From NCBI GenBank assembly GCA_009617715.1, contig VTFK01000681.1, forward strand, positions 1 to 64,000: a DNA stretch of 64,000 bases, read 5' to 3'. This document shows, in pieces, positions 49,501 to 62,255 of this stretch. This DNA is from Plectrocnemia conspersa. Taxonomy: Eukaryota > Arthropoda > Insecta > Trichoptera > Polycentropodidae. The number at the start of each line of letters is the position of its first letter. Position 1 is the stretch's first letter. Below the pieces are notes generated by a model, which saw nothing but the letters and a program-made list of their open reading frames with translations, did no database searches and was not told the DNA's origin. The position numbers and the translations under genes are program-made.

Positions 49501-51479
49501 ATAATTGAAGAAAAGTATTTTTTTCAAATAATATGCAAAATTAAACAGTTGGTAAAAAAAATGTTGATACATCTGAAGATTTTTGGGGTCAGTTTTTCAA
49601 CAATATACTTCAAAATTTGCAATACAAGAAGATGAGGCAACAAAGGCTTATTTAATTTTATCTTTGTGTTTTGAAGTCAGAGTATTTATTTTGTACGCAC
49701 AAAGTTTTTGCTTTTCAATGATTGAAACATGTATTTCGTGGGTATGTCCAATGTGAGTTCGCTCTGGATTTTAGACCAAACTGGACCGGTGCATTTTAAG
49801 AGAGAAGCGGCGGCTTCTCTTGGTTGTAATTTGAAAAGTTGTTTAAAGATATGCGAGTTAAATAAAAATTACATTTAAACTATTATCAACAGGTTTTTCT
49901 ATCTTGCGCAATAGTGCTTTAAATGCTTTTTGAACTTAAATTAAATTAAATTATATTAAAAAATAAGTGATCTGGATAAATAAATACATTTACTATAAAT
50001 TTATCATCTAATTAAAAAGACATAGTGAAAGCTTTCCTATTAAAAATTAATATTACAGCAGAAATGATAGTGAAATATTATGCGAGATTGAGAAATATGT
50101 ATATCCTACCACCTGTAACAGGTAACAGCGTCTTAGACCCCAGTTGACCTTTTGCGCGATAGCAAATTCATACACTAGCATCAAATCATTCATTATCGGC
50201 CCACGCTTCGCTGGCAACAATGTCAAACGGTCGCAGGTGGTGGGGGTAGATGTAGCGAAAGTGAGGGGTGGGGGTAAAGTAGATAACGGTTTTATTATGC
50301 GAACTCGAATCGATCCGCCGTTTTCTTGTCGCCGCATCACACATTAAATTTTGGGTAACGTTCGATATGAGAATAATTAGCAAATTACCCGCAAAGTTCA
50401 TGGGTACTTTAAAAATAATATAAACATAAATTGTATAAGGTTTTTAAGTAAAAATTTCACTGTTTTAAATTTGAAATTGTTTTGCTTTCTAATTAATTTT
50501 GGAAAACATAGAATATTTGGGACCTCTTTGAGAGTCAAACCTGGACCTTCTACTCTTCTCATAATTAATTAATGATATAAAGACTGCCGTTATAAATTTC
50601 ATTAGACCGATAATTTAAAATTGTTTAGAGATATTTTAGCTATTTTAGATTATGTATAGAGATAAGCTTCAGCCAAATAATGTTATTCTCCAAATCACAT
50701 TTATCATAAAAATATTTTCACGATCTTGCTGGAAGCCTTAAATCGAAACAAACTATAGCCAAAGATCTAATAATCACATTTATGAGCAAATGGAGATTCC
50801 CTCTATGCGTAAAAAATGTCTACTTCAAAGATGCTCGGATTCCTTAAGGGAACGCGTTTCACTTTGACAATTCTCCAGTCAGTCGTTTTCCAAAAGTTAT
50901 TTACAACCAAATTAGTCTAGTTAAATCATATTATTCCAATAATAAAAAACGTTTAATTTTCAATTAGCTTGGAAAACATAAATTAATAACGGACTTAAAT
51001 TTATGTTATTGCAGCTTCTTGACTACGAGGTTAATTACGTTCTCAATAGAATACTATCGTAAAATAATCAAAATCTATGATAGAATTTAATTCTCCTTTC
51101 ACTTATGTTTGTCTTTCTGATGCTCAGCTGTAAAGATTTACCATCTGAAGATCAAAGAATATTTTATTTTTTTAAGCAATAATGAAAAAAATGTTTTCAA
51201 CTTAATCAGCCATTACATTAAAAACTATATTTATCGGTAGCAGCATTTTTGAGTTAAATATTAAAAAAAATATTATTTTAATATTTTTTTTTTTAATTAT
51301 AAATACTCTGCTGTACAAACAAAGATAGCGCAGCATTCTAACAATTCGCTTTAATTCATAAATGACGTGTTATTAATCTATATATTATACTTAATTCCGT
51401 GACTACTACGTATATGTATAGATTCACATCTTCAGACAAATAGTCAACAAGTATCTCTCGTATAAGTGTACATCGCGTT
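46571..51479. other. Long AT-rich stretch with minor repeats and small islands
   Basis: No gene recognised. Contents: CAGGGCCGCCGAGAG at about 47892, resembling a transposon tip without a partner; imperfect direct repeats around AAAGCAATAAAAT (48171-48228 and 48312-48370); an imperfect repeat at 49171-49236 and 49278-49346; a GC-richer island at 50120-50400, with open frames on both strands that have no known motif. Confidence 0.45.
48171..48370 (+). repeat. Imperfect direct repeat pair
   Basis: TCAAAAGCAATAAAATCGTGCC at 48316 has a counterpart GCAAAAGCAATAAAATAGTGCC at 48178, each followed by a GAAAACGCTC or GGAACGCTC string. Confidence 0.6.
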
Positions 51480-51864
51480 TCTTTCATCGTCGCCGTTGTT
51501 GCTTCGTTACGCCTAATAAATGCATTTTAATTGAGCCTCAAGGAGGCCTAGTGGGGGGTGGAAATGGCCGGGAGGTTGAAATCGCAACTGTTTAATGAGA
51601 GACGGCGGATGGCAAAGACTCGATAAGTATGAGCGTCGTGTGGGTAATAGGCACTCGAGACTCAATATATAGGAGATAAGGCGACCTCTACTTCCTGCGG
51701 ATATATATATCCGAGCTTACGGCTCCCCTTATCTGCAGCAGGGGGGGATACACCCCTACTGCTCCCCATCCACGCCTCGCCGCGGCCCTTATTCTTCGTC
51801 CTTAACTCGATTTTTTAACCGCTTTAATACCCGCTTCGGTGGATATTTTACTTTGGTATTGAAC
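51480..51864 (+). promoter_or_regulatory. Candidate promoter and regulatory island
   Basis: The most GC-rich and complex island of the right half. It has CAATATATAGG (51664-51674) as a TATA-like box, GATAAG strings, E-boxes CTCGAG and CAACTG, a homeodomain-like TTTAATTGAG, and the perfect 16-bp palindrome CGGATATATATATCCG (51697-51712). It is followed by a candidate coding start at 51865. Suggestive, not proven. Confidence 0.35.
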
Positions 51865-51897
51865 ATGTCGGTGAAGGCAAAAACAGCAATTTCTAAG
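51865..51897 (+). CDS. Candidate first coding exon (11 codons)
   Basis: ATG at 51865 with codons MSVKAKTAISK, ending AAG followed by GTATTT, a plausible splice donor. It sits about 190 bases after a TATA-like box in a GC-rich island. No second exon is recognised in the remaining 12 kb, so the gene, if real, would continue through a long intron beyond the window. No family can be assigned from 11 residues. Confidence 0.25.
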
Positions 51898-52769
51898 GTA
51901 TTTAATCCACTCAACTAGTTGATTTAAGCTGTTTGTACTATATAACATAAAATACAAAAGGCTTATTCAAGTCCTTTCTATGAAGCACTTTTCTCTATAA
52001 CATTGAATTATTATTTATTTATTTAAATTATAACAAGCATAACCTAACAGGTCGCATGATACGATACGATGATACAAAATATTATGAGCTGTTGATTTTA
52101 AAAGTAGGACAAGTCCGTAAAAAGTTATTGTTCGATAATTAATGGTTTGCATTTGACTTGATTTAAAAATATTAATAAGCAATAATAGACTTATTTTAAT
52201 TTTCTTATGGCATTTTTTTATTAAAAAAGAATATGCAATATCTATATCCGTGTTATTTAAGCAAAAAAACTATATTTTTAAATGAGCCCAATGGAGTTTA
52301 ATCGTTATAAGAAAAAAATAGAATAATTTATTTTAACACCTTATACTTTTTTCGAATAAGTGCATTAAACAAAAGCCTAATAATATTTTATAGAAAAGAG
52401 AGAACAACAAAAAGGAAAAATATAATAAGTATATACATAACACAAAACCACATAAATGGAACATAAAATACCTGAAGGAATAATACGGTTCATTTTTTTT
52501 AATTAGCACAATAAATCCATCATATATTTATATTTCGCTTTAGTAATAGGTCTAATTTTTCCATTTAAAGATAGCAATGTTATTTTGTCGAAAATCTTTA
52601 GCCTACATTACCCTACTGATTTGAAGGGTAGAAATTAATATATATTATTTAAATTCGAAAGGTTTATTAAATATATTTATACAGAAAATACAATTTAATA
52701 TACAAAATAAATTCAATATTAGCAATTAATATCGGCATTATTGAAACAGAAATTCGAGAAAACATTTTT
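51898..52769. other. AT-rich stretch, nothing recognised
   Basis: If the candidate first exon is real, this and what follows would be its intron. No other signal. Confidence 0.4.
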
Positions 52770-52960
52770 ACTTCAAGATTTGGAGAAATTATGTTATTCA
52801 TTTTTGATTTAATGACGTCAAAATTAGGACATTTTGATGTCAGAGCAATTTGAATACTGTCTTCGGGATCCAATCAATTTCTTTGTTTTGTTTTTATGTT
52901 CATCAGAGTGGAATATCTTTGTTCAAGGTAGGTTGTTGCAAAAGGAAACACCTTTTTGAC
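52770..52960 (-). pseudogene. hAT transposase relic (ZBED5/FAM200-like C-terminus)
   Basis: The minus strand reads FPFATTYLEQRYSTLMNIKT, then KQRN, a stop, LDPEDSIQIAL and CPNFDVIKSKMN. This is the C-terminal dimerisation block of the hAT group that includes ZBED5, FAM200 and SCAND3-like proteins (FPFATTYLCExxFSAL, then RNRLDxExDxRLAL). A stop replaces the arginine of NRLD. Less clear coding traces of the same element extend to about 53200. Distinct from the ZMYM1-like hATs at 17-26 kb. Confidence 0.7.
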
Positions 52961-53339
52961 TGTAATTGGCATCTAAAATATGACAGATTTGATTTGTTAC
53001 TAAATTCAATTCGTGTTTCATTATTAGATCATTATTTAAGAAGTGTATTTGCCAATCTTTAAGTTTTTTTTAGTAAATCAGCAAATTCACATTAAGAGGA
53101 ATCTAAAATGTAACTGACATTATGTGAATTAAGATCTTGAATGGTATTAGAGATTTTTATTTAAATTTGGTAAGATGCCTTATAACCGTATCATTGATAT
53201 CATTAAAACTAATATTATCACAATCTTTTAAAAACATATATTAATTTAAAAAAGCAGCTAGTTTTTTCTGCATTAGGTCTCCAACATAACAGATTTGATC
53301 CATACACTGGCTAAAATTAAATATATATATTTTTTTTCC

Positions 53340-54360
53340 TTGCAATTTTTTGCTTATTGCGTTTATATACTCAAATATTCATATATTTGCGGATGACACA
53401 TTAATGTATTGCATAGGTGATAACATTAAAGAAATTGTAAATAATTTAAATAATGAATTAAGTATATTACAAATATGGTTAAAGAATAATGTACTTAAAT
53501 TAAATGAGAATAAAACTAAATGTATGTTTATTAATTATAAAAATGTGTTAGATAATATTACAAAAATAGTAATAAATAACTCTAGTATAGAAATAGTGGA
53601 TAATATAAAATATTTAGGAGTAATTGTTGATACAAAATTAAATTTTAAAGAACATTGTAATTACATAATAAAAAATAAGTAGAAAAATAGGTTTATTATC
53701 TAGATTAAGAAATATACTAAGTATAAAAAAAAATTACAATAGTATAATATTGCCCCATTTTAATTATTGTGCAACACTATTAAATATGTTAAATAAATTA
53801 GACAAACAAATGTTGCAAAAATTACAAAAATAGGGCAATGAGAGTAATCTTAAATAAAAAAAAATAGATTAACTAATTGTAAAAGTATGATTGATAGATT
53901 AGAATGGTTGAATGTTCAAGAAATATTGAGTATGAATGTTTTAGTATTTATATATAAGTTAGAAAATAATATGTTACCAGAATATTTTAATAAGTATTTA
54001 ATAAGAAATAAAGATGTACATAAATATAATACTAGAAATAGAGAAAATTTAAAGATAATTAAGTATAAGAAAACGAGTACGGCTAGGGGAATTATGTACG
54101 GAGGTTTTGATTTATATAATAGTCTTCCAAGAGAAAACTGAAACAGCAAAAAAATATAACGGGTTTCATAAATGGAATAAAAAAACACCTTCGTACATAT
54201 AGAAATAAATTATAATATTAAGACTTTATTATTGTATATTTTTATTTTTTCTTTCTGTTATGTATTTTTTATATATTTTTATATATGTTTACTAAATTTG
54301 TTAGATGTAAAGATTAGCTATTAAGCTAAATAAATTATTAAAATAAATAATAAAATAAAT
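53340..54360 (+). pseudogene. LINE 3' portion (copy 2): reverse transcriptase palm to 3' tail
   Basis: Frame 53350-53682 starts at the catalytic FADDTLMYCIGD motif, continues LKLNENKTKCMF and KYLGVIVDTKLNFKEH (thumb region), then shifts frame near 53680. Frame 53887-54141 carries the C-terminal part, ending TARGIMYGGFDLYNSLPREN, a typical end of jockey/CR1-like polymerases. The 3'UTR ends in TAAA/TAAATA-type repeats. It is 5'-truncated just before the FADD motif, as is usual for LINE insertions. Same family as 43430-45320, less decayed. Confidence 0.8.
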
Positions 54361-54399
54361 AAATATATCAGCTAAATCCGAAACAAAATCAGTGAGTGC

Positions 54400-55660
54400 A
54401 ATATTTATATTGTCGTTACTGAAACTTTCCTTAAACCTCACATAAACGTTTAGATACCGGACTTTACCAGCCTTCGAAAGAACCGACTCTCAAGGCCAGA
54501 TGAAGGTATCGCAATATTTGTTAAAAAATCTATTAGACACTAACTTTATTGACCTAGAAACCGTCGCGATACAAATTAAAAAAAATAATAATGTTTGCCG
54601 CCGGGTATAATTCTCCCGGAAATAAGTTTTTTCGGAGTGATCTCGATGCTGTGTTTGAACTTGAGAATTCAGTTATATTAACTAGAAACTTTAATGCCAG
54701 GCATTGCCCTGGCTCAAATCGATCTTTTAATTACGAAAATATTATCGAAACACTAGTATACTTTCCAAACTAAATGACTGACATTGCATTGGTCAAGTGT
54801 AACTCTCGAATATCAAAAATGCACTGTATCGAGGCTTTGTTTTCAGATCACCTCACAGTGTTTTTTTACAGTAGAGGGTGAAGTCGAAATAATCTCTGAG
54901 ATATCATTTGATTATGCAAAAGCTGATTGGAAAGGTTTTTAAAATAATATTGAAAAACGCATTCTGCCAATGCGCGACTTTAAAATTTCAGTAGCTAAAA
55001 TAATAGGCGACGATATAAATAACCTTTTATCTGTAATCAAGAAGGCAAAAATTGTCTATATCCCTACGCATAAATATATATTAAATAAAATCGTACTAAA
55101 AATATTGCCAAAAATTAAAATCCGCAACTAAAATTATAAATAAATAAAGTAACCCGCATAATTCGCATTAAAATAAAAAAATAAAAAAACGTAACTAGAC
55201 ACATAGACTTCAAAAAATTGCACCCCGATAATATTTTTGGAAAATAACGGAATAGATTAAAAATAAAGATTCAGAAATTCCTCCGTTTAAAATTTGGGAG
55301 CGCTTTTGCCATATCATATGTGCAATTCAAAAAAAAAAAAAATAGTTTTAGATATAAAATTCAATTGACAGTGTTACTCCATTAAAATTCTGAATAACGC
55401 CAAGAAGCTTAAAAACCAAAAAAGTCCGGGACTTGATAGGATAGGTAACATTATCATTAAGCAATTTCCATATAAATGCTTTCACTTCTTATCAAACATT
55501 TTTAATGCGTGCCTATCTCTTGGGTCGATCTAGAAAACAGAAAAATTCATCCTATCAAAAAACAGGTAAAGACCTGACTATTCCACTTTATTATCGCCAA
55601 ATAAGTTAACTTTCAGCAACTAAAAAAATTGAAAAAATAATATTGATAAGCCTCAAAGAA
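54400..55660 (+). pseudogene. Jockey-type LINE relic with endonuclease and reverse transcriptase start
   Basis: Endonuclease pieces: TETFLKP, then DEGIAIFVKKSI (about 54415-54530); NFNARHCPGSNR (54690-54725); SDHLTVFF (about 54845-54870). A degraded linker follows, then the first reverse transcriptase block KKLKNQKSPGLDRIGNIIIK (about 55400-55460) with IFNACLSLGSI after it. Stops and shifts throughout. It lies directly downstream of the copy 2 LINE tail, in the same orientation. Confidence 0.7.
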
Positions 55661-56503
55661 TCGCTTAATGAAAAACTAATAAATATGAAATACATTTTGT
55701 AAACTTATATGTGAGAACATTTTTTTAATCAACTATGAAAATTTATAGTTCAGTTTTGAAAGCTCACACTCACTTCAGAACATTTCCATATGAGAGCCAC
55801 CTCACTTCTGTGTGATATAGTAGGTCTGTATATTTAGCCTTGCCATCTATACATAATTCACGAAATAGTCACGTGCTTAATGCATGTCCTTTGATAACAT
55901 TGACAGCCTTGATAACATCATGCCACTTCCAGTGAAGGGTGCAAATGTTTCACAAGCAATGCTTGGCGATGAATCATACAGTGATTAATTTCAATTTTTG
56001 GATTAATCTACTGAAAATCTACTAACATGACCCAACATTAACAAATACGACTGTGCAGTATTTCCACTTTAAATTAGCGTTAATAAAAAAATCAATAACT
56101 TTATTTTAAACATCAACAGGAGAGGAGAACAAAATAACAATTCATGTAAACATTTGTAGTGAATAAATACTATCAGCTGAAAATTACTACTGACGTATAT
56201 AGTCTCATCAAATCGTTTCAGGAAATGTACCTATTATGTTGTGGTCCAGTCTTTGTGCAAATTTACAATGCATAAAAGTGTTTCTTCAATCGTGTATTTT
56301 TAAAAGATTCTGCAGAATGTAATTTCAAACCGATTCATTATTATGTCAATCCATAATTAAAGAACTCTTTCTGTTATGCGTTTATTTTATTGATGTCATA
56401 TAAATGTTCAATGTATGTTTGAGAAAGCATATAAACTCCATCGATTATGGTTTCTAGATACAGATTTGACTTCTAGAAACAGATTAAATGTCTAGACACA
56501 GAT
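55661..56503. other. Stretch without recognised gene
   Basis: AT-rich. Near 56446-56505 a short repeat of TCTAGA(A/T)ACAGATT occurs three times. Confidence 0.45.
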
Positions 56504-57400
56504 TTGTATTCAGATGTGCTTTTATATAATGAGGAGTGTAAGTTAAGCGTTATAATTAAATTACTTATCCCGTATTACCTATTTCAATGCACGTGCATTA
56601 TAAACACAATTAAAGATGTACAATATATAATTAAAATATTAAACATACTTATTATGGCTATTATAAAGACATGGATCAATAATGGTGAAGAATATTTTTT
56701 TAACATAGAAGCTTATCGATCTGTTTTTGTACCTGGATTTTAAAGAGTTTTTTTTATCTAAAAAATATAATTAGTTATAAAATTATTAATAAAGAAATTA
56801 ATAACTTATTCACTACCCTCGGATAGATCGATTGCCGTTAAAGGCTTATTAAAAAATATAAAAGGACCTAAGAGATTTCAACATACATATGACAAAAAAT
56901 ACATATAGCATCAATGTTTAGATAACAATGATTTCAACATTTAAAAAATAAATGTACACAAGGATTATCACTAATAACAATTTATTGATAGATCATATTA
57001 TGTCAAATTTTAATTTATTAGGCAAAATTTATAATATTGACAATGCTGTAAGAGATCACAATTGCTTATAGATTGTCTAAAACACATGAAAAAATTATTA
57101 AACCATCGAGAATTGTAAAATTAAATATAGACTACTACAAAATTTAATAAAATTTTCTAATTTTAAATTATCAGAAAATGTCAATGAAGACTTGATTAAT
57201 TTTATAAATAAAATTAAAATCGATACAAGTAAAAGTATATACAAAGCCTTAATAAAAAGTTCAGATAATAAAAATATATGCAACTTTCAAAAATAACTTG
57301 GTTAAAAATATAAATATTTGTCATTACTAATGAAAGCTAGAAATTCTGTAACTATTAATCGGAGAAAAATAAAAGTAAATTATAATTAAGTAAGTTATAT
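56504..57400 (+). pseudogene. LINE relic, endonuclease and linker region
   Basis: The frame 56504-56743 contains IIKTWINNGEEYFFNIEAYR, resembling the xxETWL and F(N/D)IxxY start of LINE endonucleases. Downstream, LLIDHIMSNF and AVRDHNCL (about 56980-57060) resemble the endonuclease end with its DH pair. A linker with KPSRIVKLNIDYYK follows. Frames are broken. Possibly the 5' part of the family at 43430 and 53340. Confidence 0.5.
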
Positions 57401-58302
57401 ATTTAGTTATTTTAACTAGAGATATAAACGCTAGATACGTGCAATGGAATTGTTTTGCCATAAATCGATCCTAGACGACGCTTTTTAACTTACATTATGT
57501 TCTTACGAACTGATCTATTTAAATTAGGAGAAAGATTTTTGAATAATTATTTTTGTTCTTGAAATAAAGAATCTAATACATTTTCTAATAAATTGATTAA
57601 GTCAATATAGCGTTTCGGGGTGGGGGTGAAAATCTTTAGAATTGTTTTGTTACCCTCTTTGTATTCCCAACAAAAGTATCCGACCAGAATGTTAAATCAT
57701 ATTCAATCCCTTCAACTCTTCAATGGCAAGTTATCCACTTTTATTTCAGACTTTTCCCCTAGTGTCTGAGAACAAGAGCGCAATATAAATTTTATTTTAC
57801 AAATATTTATATTTTACATTAATTAAAATTGCTTTTTCACTTTTTTCTTGGATACTTCAACTGTTAAGTATCATTATATCATTACGAATAAAATTAAACT
57901 TTGACGCCGCAAAGAATTATTTGCGAATAACTCTGTGGAAAATATATTATTTTAATTTAGTTTCGCATTGCGACTTTTGATTATAATGATTTCAAAATAA
58001 ATTATAATATATAAATTGGCGCTTTGATTTAAATTGTATGATAATTGAGACAGTCTTAAATTTACGTCTTATAATAATAAATAATAAAAAATATATATGT
58101 ATACAAAAAATATATATAATTTCGACATTGAGATATGATGAAAGCCATATTTTTCTTACTTTGACTTATTTTTTGCCTTTTACATTTATAAAGCTAAAAG
58201 GAAATATTTTTTAATGTTGTCATTAGCAGCAACAATTTCCAACTGTCGTAGATGCAAACAAAGCACTTAATGAAATGATGTAGCATAGAAACATTCCATC
58301 GA

Positions 58303-58339
<37 letters not shown>

Positions 58340-60680
58340 TAAAGCATAAAGTAACGAAAATATTTTTTATCATACAAAAATTAAATGTAAAATAACTACA
58401 AAATAATTTCTATTTTTATCTATTGCATATATTTTTCTCTACAGATTACGCGGTTTTTTTAGTTTCTCTTTTAATAAATTTAGTAGGATAGCTACTAGCA
58501 TAAGCTGTGTCAAGATCCGTATAATTCAGTTTCCTAAACATCTAATGATGTTTAATTTAAAATAATAATTTTTTTATTGACAATTTTTTCTAATGTTTAA
58601 ATTAAAAGTGTCTCCTTAAATTATACTATTACTGCTGTATGAAGTAAATAAATATTTTTCTTTTCACGTATTTTAAAAATTACGATACTTTAAATCAACT
58701 ATTTCTTACTTTAATGGTTCCATTTCTAAAAATATTTATCAAAATAAATACAGAAATTTTCTATAAATTTATGTAGCAATCTTGACGATAAAAAATACGT
58801 AACATAACACAACCTTATATTGTAATGGAATGGAAAATTTATTAATCTATTTTTAATAACTTTGTTTTATTATAGTTAAAATTATTATCTTAATTTTATT
58901 TCAATTTCTCGATTAAATTGATCGAAATTTAAAAATCATCTCGGGCTAGATAAATTCAGCCCGCAGGGTTTTGCTAATCACTGCACTAAGGTCTACATGT
59001 GATTATTTTTGGTATCAGTCACTATTAAATATTAAACATAATGATTAACGTCTTAATAAACTATTTATTACAAATAGTCCCAATGAAACTTTATTTTTTT
59101 ATCTGTATATATTTTTCTAATTCAATTATGTTTAGCAATTAAAGTAAATCGTAAGAAAAAAATTATTAAGTAAAGTTTCTTATAAAGTTGCTTATCTTTA
59201 CAAAAATTCTGAATAACAATCTCATAGTAAATATGCAATGACCATTCGTGTTGATCGTTTTTGATAATAATAAATATTGATAACATTTTGACTAACTGTA
59301 CTTAAGAATAAAGGGAGAGAACAAAGTTGTAAGCACTTTAAAACTTTAATCGTTTATAATCTAATGCGAAAAATAATGAAGCAATTCATCATGTGCCTTT
59401 TAAACGTTTCATATAAAAGTTCATATAGTTGAAATAGGGGAAAAGTAACTTTAGAAGTGAATTATATATTTTATATATAGACATATACGTATGTTTGTTG
59501 TACAGATAATTAAAAAAAAACGTGTTTTATCACGATTGTGACTTTCTATTAGTCTATATTTTAGAGGCAGCAGCAATATAGATTATTAAAAAAAATATTA
59601 AATTATTTTTTTACTTTAACAATGTTAGGTTCATCATGTTAATCTTATCTCTGCCAACATAGATATGTTTAACTACATCGTTTTCAATTTTATCTTGTGA
59701 ACATAAAAATATTATCATTATTTGAGGTACTGCTTTTTTTGTGTGCTATAAATATATATGTATTTATATTATAATTTCACATACAAATAGCTTAAAATAA
59801 GCTTCAAACGAAAATCCAAACAAGCGGATATAATTATTTTCTAAAAAAAATATAACTTGTTTGACTACGAACTTTGACGCTCAATAAATCACTAATAACA
59901 AATAGGTTATATTTTATTATTGAAAACTTTTAAACAAGATTACAATATCAAATACAGTAATAAAACAAAACATATACAAAAGAGACTAGGATTTACCATA
60001 AGAGAAAAAATAATAGGGATCTTTTTCATGTATAAATAAACTAAATAAGGATCGCATATCTAAATGCAAATTGACAAATAGAGATAGAAAAGAGTAAGTC
60101 TAAATTTATACATATATTGTATGAACAGGGCAGATCATTTTTTATTTCATATTATTTTTTCATTAAAAATCGTTTCTTTATATGACAGATTCTAATTAAT
60201 GTATTTCATATCGGATACACAAATGCAATTAAAAATTTTTAGCCCTTCGTTATTGATATGTTAAAGTAGTAGTGCATAAAACATCTACTTCTAAAAATAA
60301 ATAATAATAAAGATACATTCTGACCGGATCCATTTCATCGAAAAATTCTTATTTTAAAAAATATAGAAGAAAGACTTTATATTTTTTCCCAGTAGTATAC
60401 AAAAGTATAAATAAAACACTTCGTGGAAGTAAATTTACTATTTGTACAGGATATATTTTGTGCTGTGTATTATTTTCAATGAATCTCAGTTAAACATTAT
60501 TTACTATTTATTTTTAAAACTGTAGAATTTTTCAAATACACTTATAAAGTACCCATGGGATTACAAATGTTAACCTTTTTGTAAAAAAAATTAAATATTC
60601 TGAGAGATAATTGGTTCCGATTGATAAACAACATATTTGTTATAAAATAAATGCTTTTTTTTAAGTATTTTAAACAATCA
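57401..60680. other. AT-rich desert
   Basis: No gene recognised. A TA microsatellite lies at about 58303-58336. Nothing else ordered. Confidence 0.45.
58303..58336 (+). repeat. TA microsatellite
   Basis: About fifteen TA units with flanking TTTATATA strings. Confidence 0.8.
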
Positions 60681-60702
60681 ACATAAAAAAACTTAATTTA
60701 TT

Positions 60703-60900
60703 ATGGAAATTAAGCAAAATAAATCTCTACAATTTTTAGACATGACGATTCATAGAAAAAGAATGGAACTTTCAGACACACAGTTTATAAAAAAAACACA
60801 TTCTAATCGCTATTTAAATACTAATTATTATAATCATCCATTTAAACTAAATTCTATAGATAGAGAAAATAAACCTTTAGATAATGAACATGAATTTTAA
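60703..60900 (+). pseudogene. Penelope-like element fragment
   Basis: 65 codons with LQFLDMTIHRKRMEL, then QFIKKTHSNRYLNTNYYNHP. Penelope-like reverse transcriptases carry FLDLxI, then (Y/F)RKPTxTxxYLNxxSxHPxxxK in the part after the palm. The match covers that block only. The stop follows shortly, and no GIY-YIG endonuclease is visible nearby. Confidence 0.6.
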
Positions 60901-61033
60901 AAAATCAACATAGCATAAAAATTGAATGGCTTCACTAATATTTGTATTTAAAAAAATAATAGTATTTTACATTTACAATATGTTTGAGGAATATTAAAAA
61001 AGATAGGTTGAATTCTTACTTATGAGATAGGTA

Positions 61034-61231
61034 CTGTAGATCCCCCAATAACACGGTAAATTGCGGGCGTGCTATTTGGGTGCGTGTAGTTAGGGTACTA
61101 AAAAAATTCACATACATTTTTGCAGTACGTACGTACGAATCAGATGCGTGTGGTGGGTTATACTCACTTTATCTCGCTCACATATAAAGCACCGGGCACC
61201 CAATTTACCGTGTTATTGGGGGGGTCTACTG
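61034..61231. mobile_element. pogo-like MITE with TA target duplication
   Basis: 198 bp flanked by TA on both sides. The ends are inverted repeats: left CTGTAGATCCCCCAATAACA and, reversed, right CAGTAGACCCCCCCAATAAC, both then running into ACGGTAAATTG. CAGTAGACCCCC with a TA target matches pogo/Tigger-type termini. The interior is non-coding. The arms are still very similar, so the insertion is comparatively young. Confidence 0.75.
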
Positions 61232-62181
61232 TATCATTATCTATTGTTTATTTTAACGATGAATATTCCGATTAAATTAAATAATAACAAGTATACCTCG
61301 GTTTAAATTTTCTATTCAACACAACGTAAAATGAAACGAACGTTAAATTTTACAATGAAAAATAGAACGTAACAAGATCAAAACTTTTGATGAAAAATCA
61401 GTTTTGACACACCCTACTTTCGATACGAAATAAAGTTTTATTCATGCAAAACTTAAGACAAAATTTAACACCATATTATTTTAAATTACAGATAATAAAT
61501 ATAATATAAAATTTAATAATAGTCAGCAAAAAATAAAAGTATAGTTTATTAAAAATAAAATTTAAATGTAATTCATTCGAAAACTCAACAAACCATTTCG
61601 AATTACTAGTGAATATTTATAAATAATATTTTCCTGTCCTTGAGATAATTATAAAACATAGTTTAAAGCATTTGCAGACATAATGTAATAAAATCGAAGG
61701 TCAAAAAACTTTTTTACTACAATCAACAAACCAGATAATATTGCAATATTATTAATAGAAACATATTCTTATTTAATTATTAATTTATTTAATAACTAAA
61801 AACGTCTGGCTTTTTACATACAGGACGTTACTTAAAAACGAATGTTTCACATTTCGCACAATACCATCCGACGCTTCGTTTAAATCGAGGGTCAAGCTTT
61901 GGACATGCAAATAAAATAAAGGCGCTCAAAGCGCGCATCATGAGAATAATCTGTCCGTAAATAAAATTAAGACCGACAAAATTAAGTCTGTAAAAAGTTA
62001 TAAAAGCCTTTCTCTGCTCTCGGTTAAAATTCAAAACCCCTTTCGGCGGTCAAAGGGGAAATTACCCCCACACGCGGGGTTTGTCTGTCAGATAATCTAA
62101 TTTTTGCAGTTAGCTTACTTAAACTGCTTACGGCGGAAGATGATACACGATGGTAAGTTTTTTTATGATTTCATTTAAAAG
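61232..62181. other. Stretch without recognised gene
   Basis: AT-rich, with a more complex patch at 61820-62150. The minus-strand frame 61828-62034 (68 codons) there has no known motif. Confidence 0.45.
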
Positions 62182-62255
62182 TTCAGTGGTGGCGCAGCAG
62201 TAATAGCTTAGTATAAAAGGTTGAGTTTTTCTGGTTCAAATACTCGCATAGAATT
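62182..62255 (+). repeat. tRNA-like SINE head
   Basis: An A box TGGCGCAGCAG (62190-62200) and a B box GGTTCAAATAC (62232-62242), 42 bases apart start to start, as in tRNA genes. The cloverleaf arms do not pair well and no clear anticodon arm is visible. This is therefore more likely the promoter head of a tRNA-derived SINE, or a decayed tRNA, than a working tRNA gene. Confidence 0.45.
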
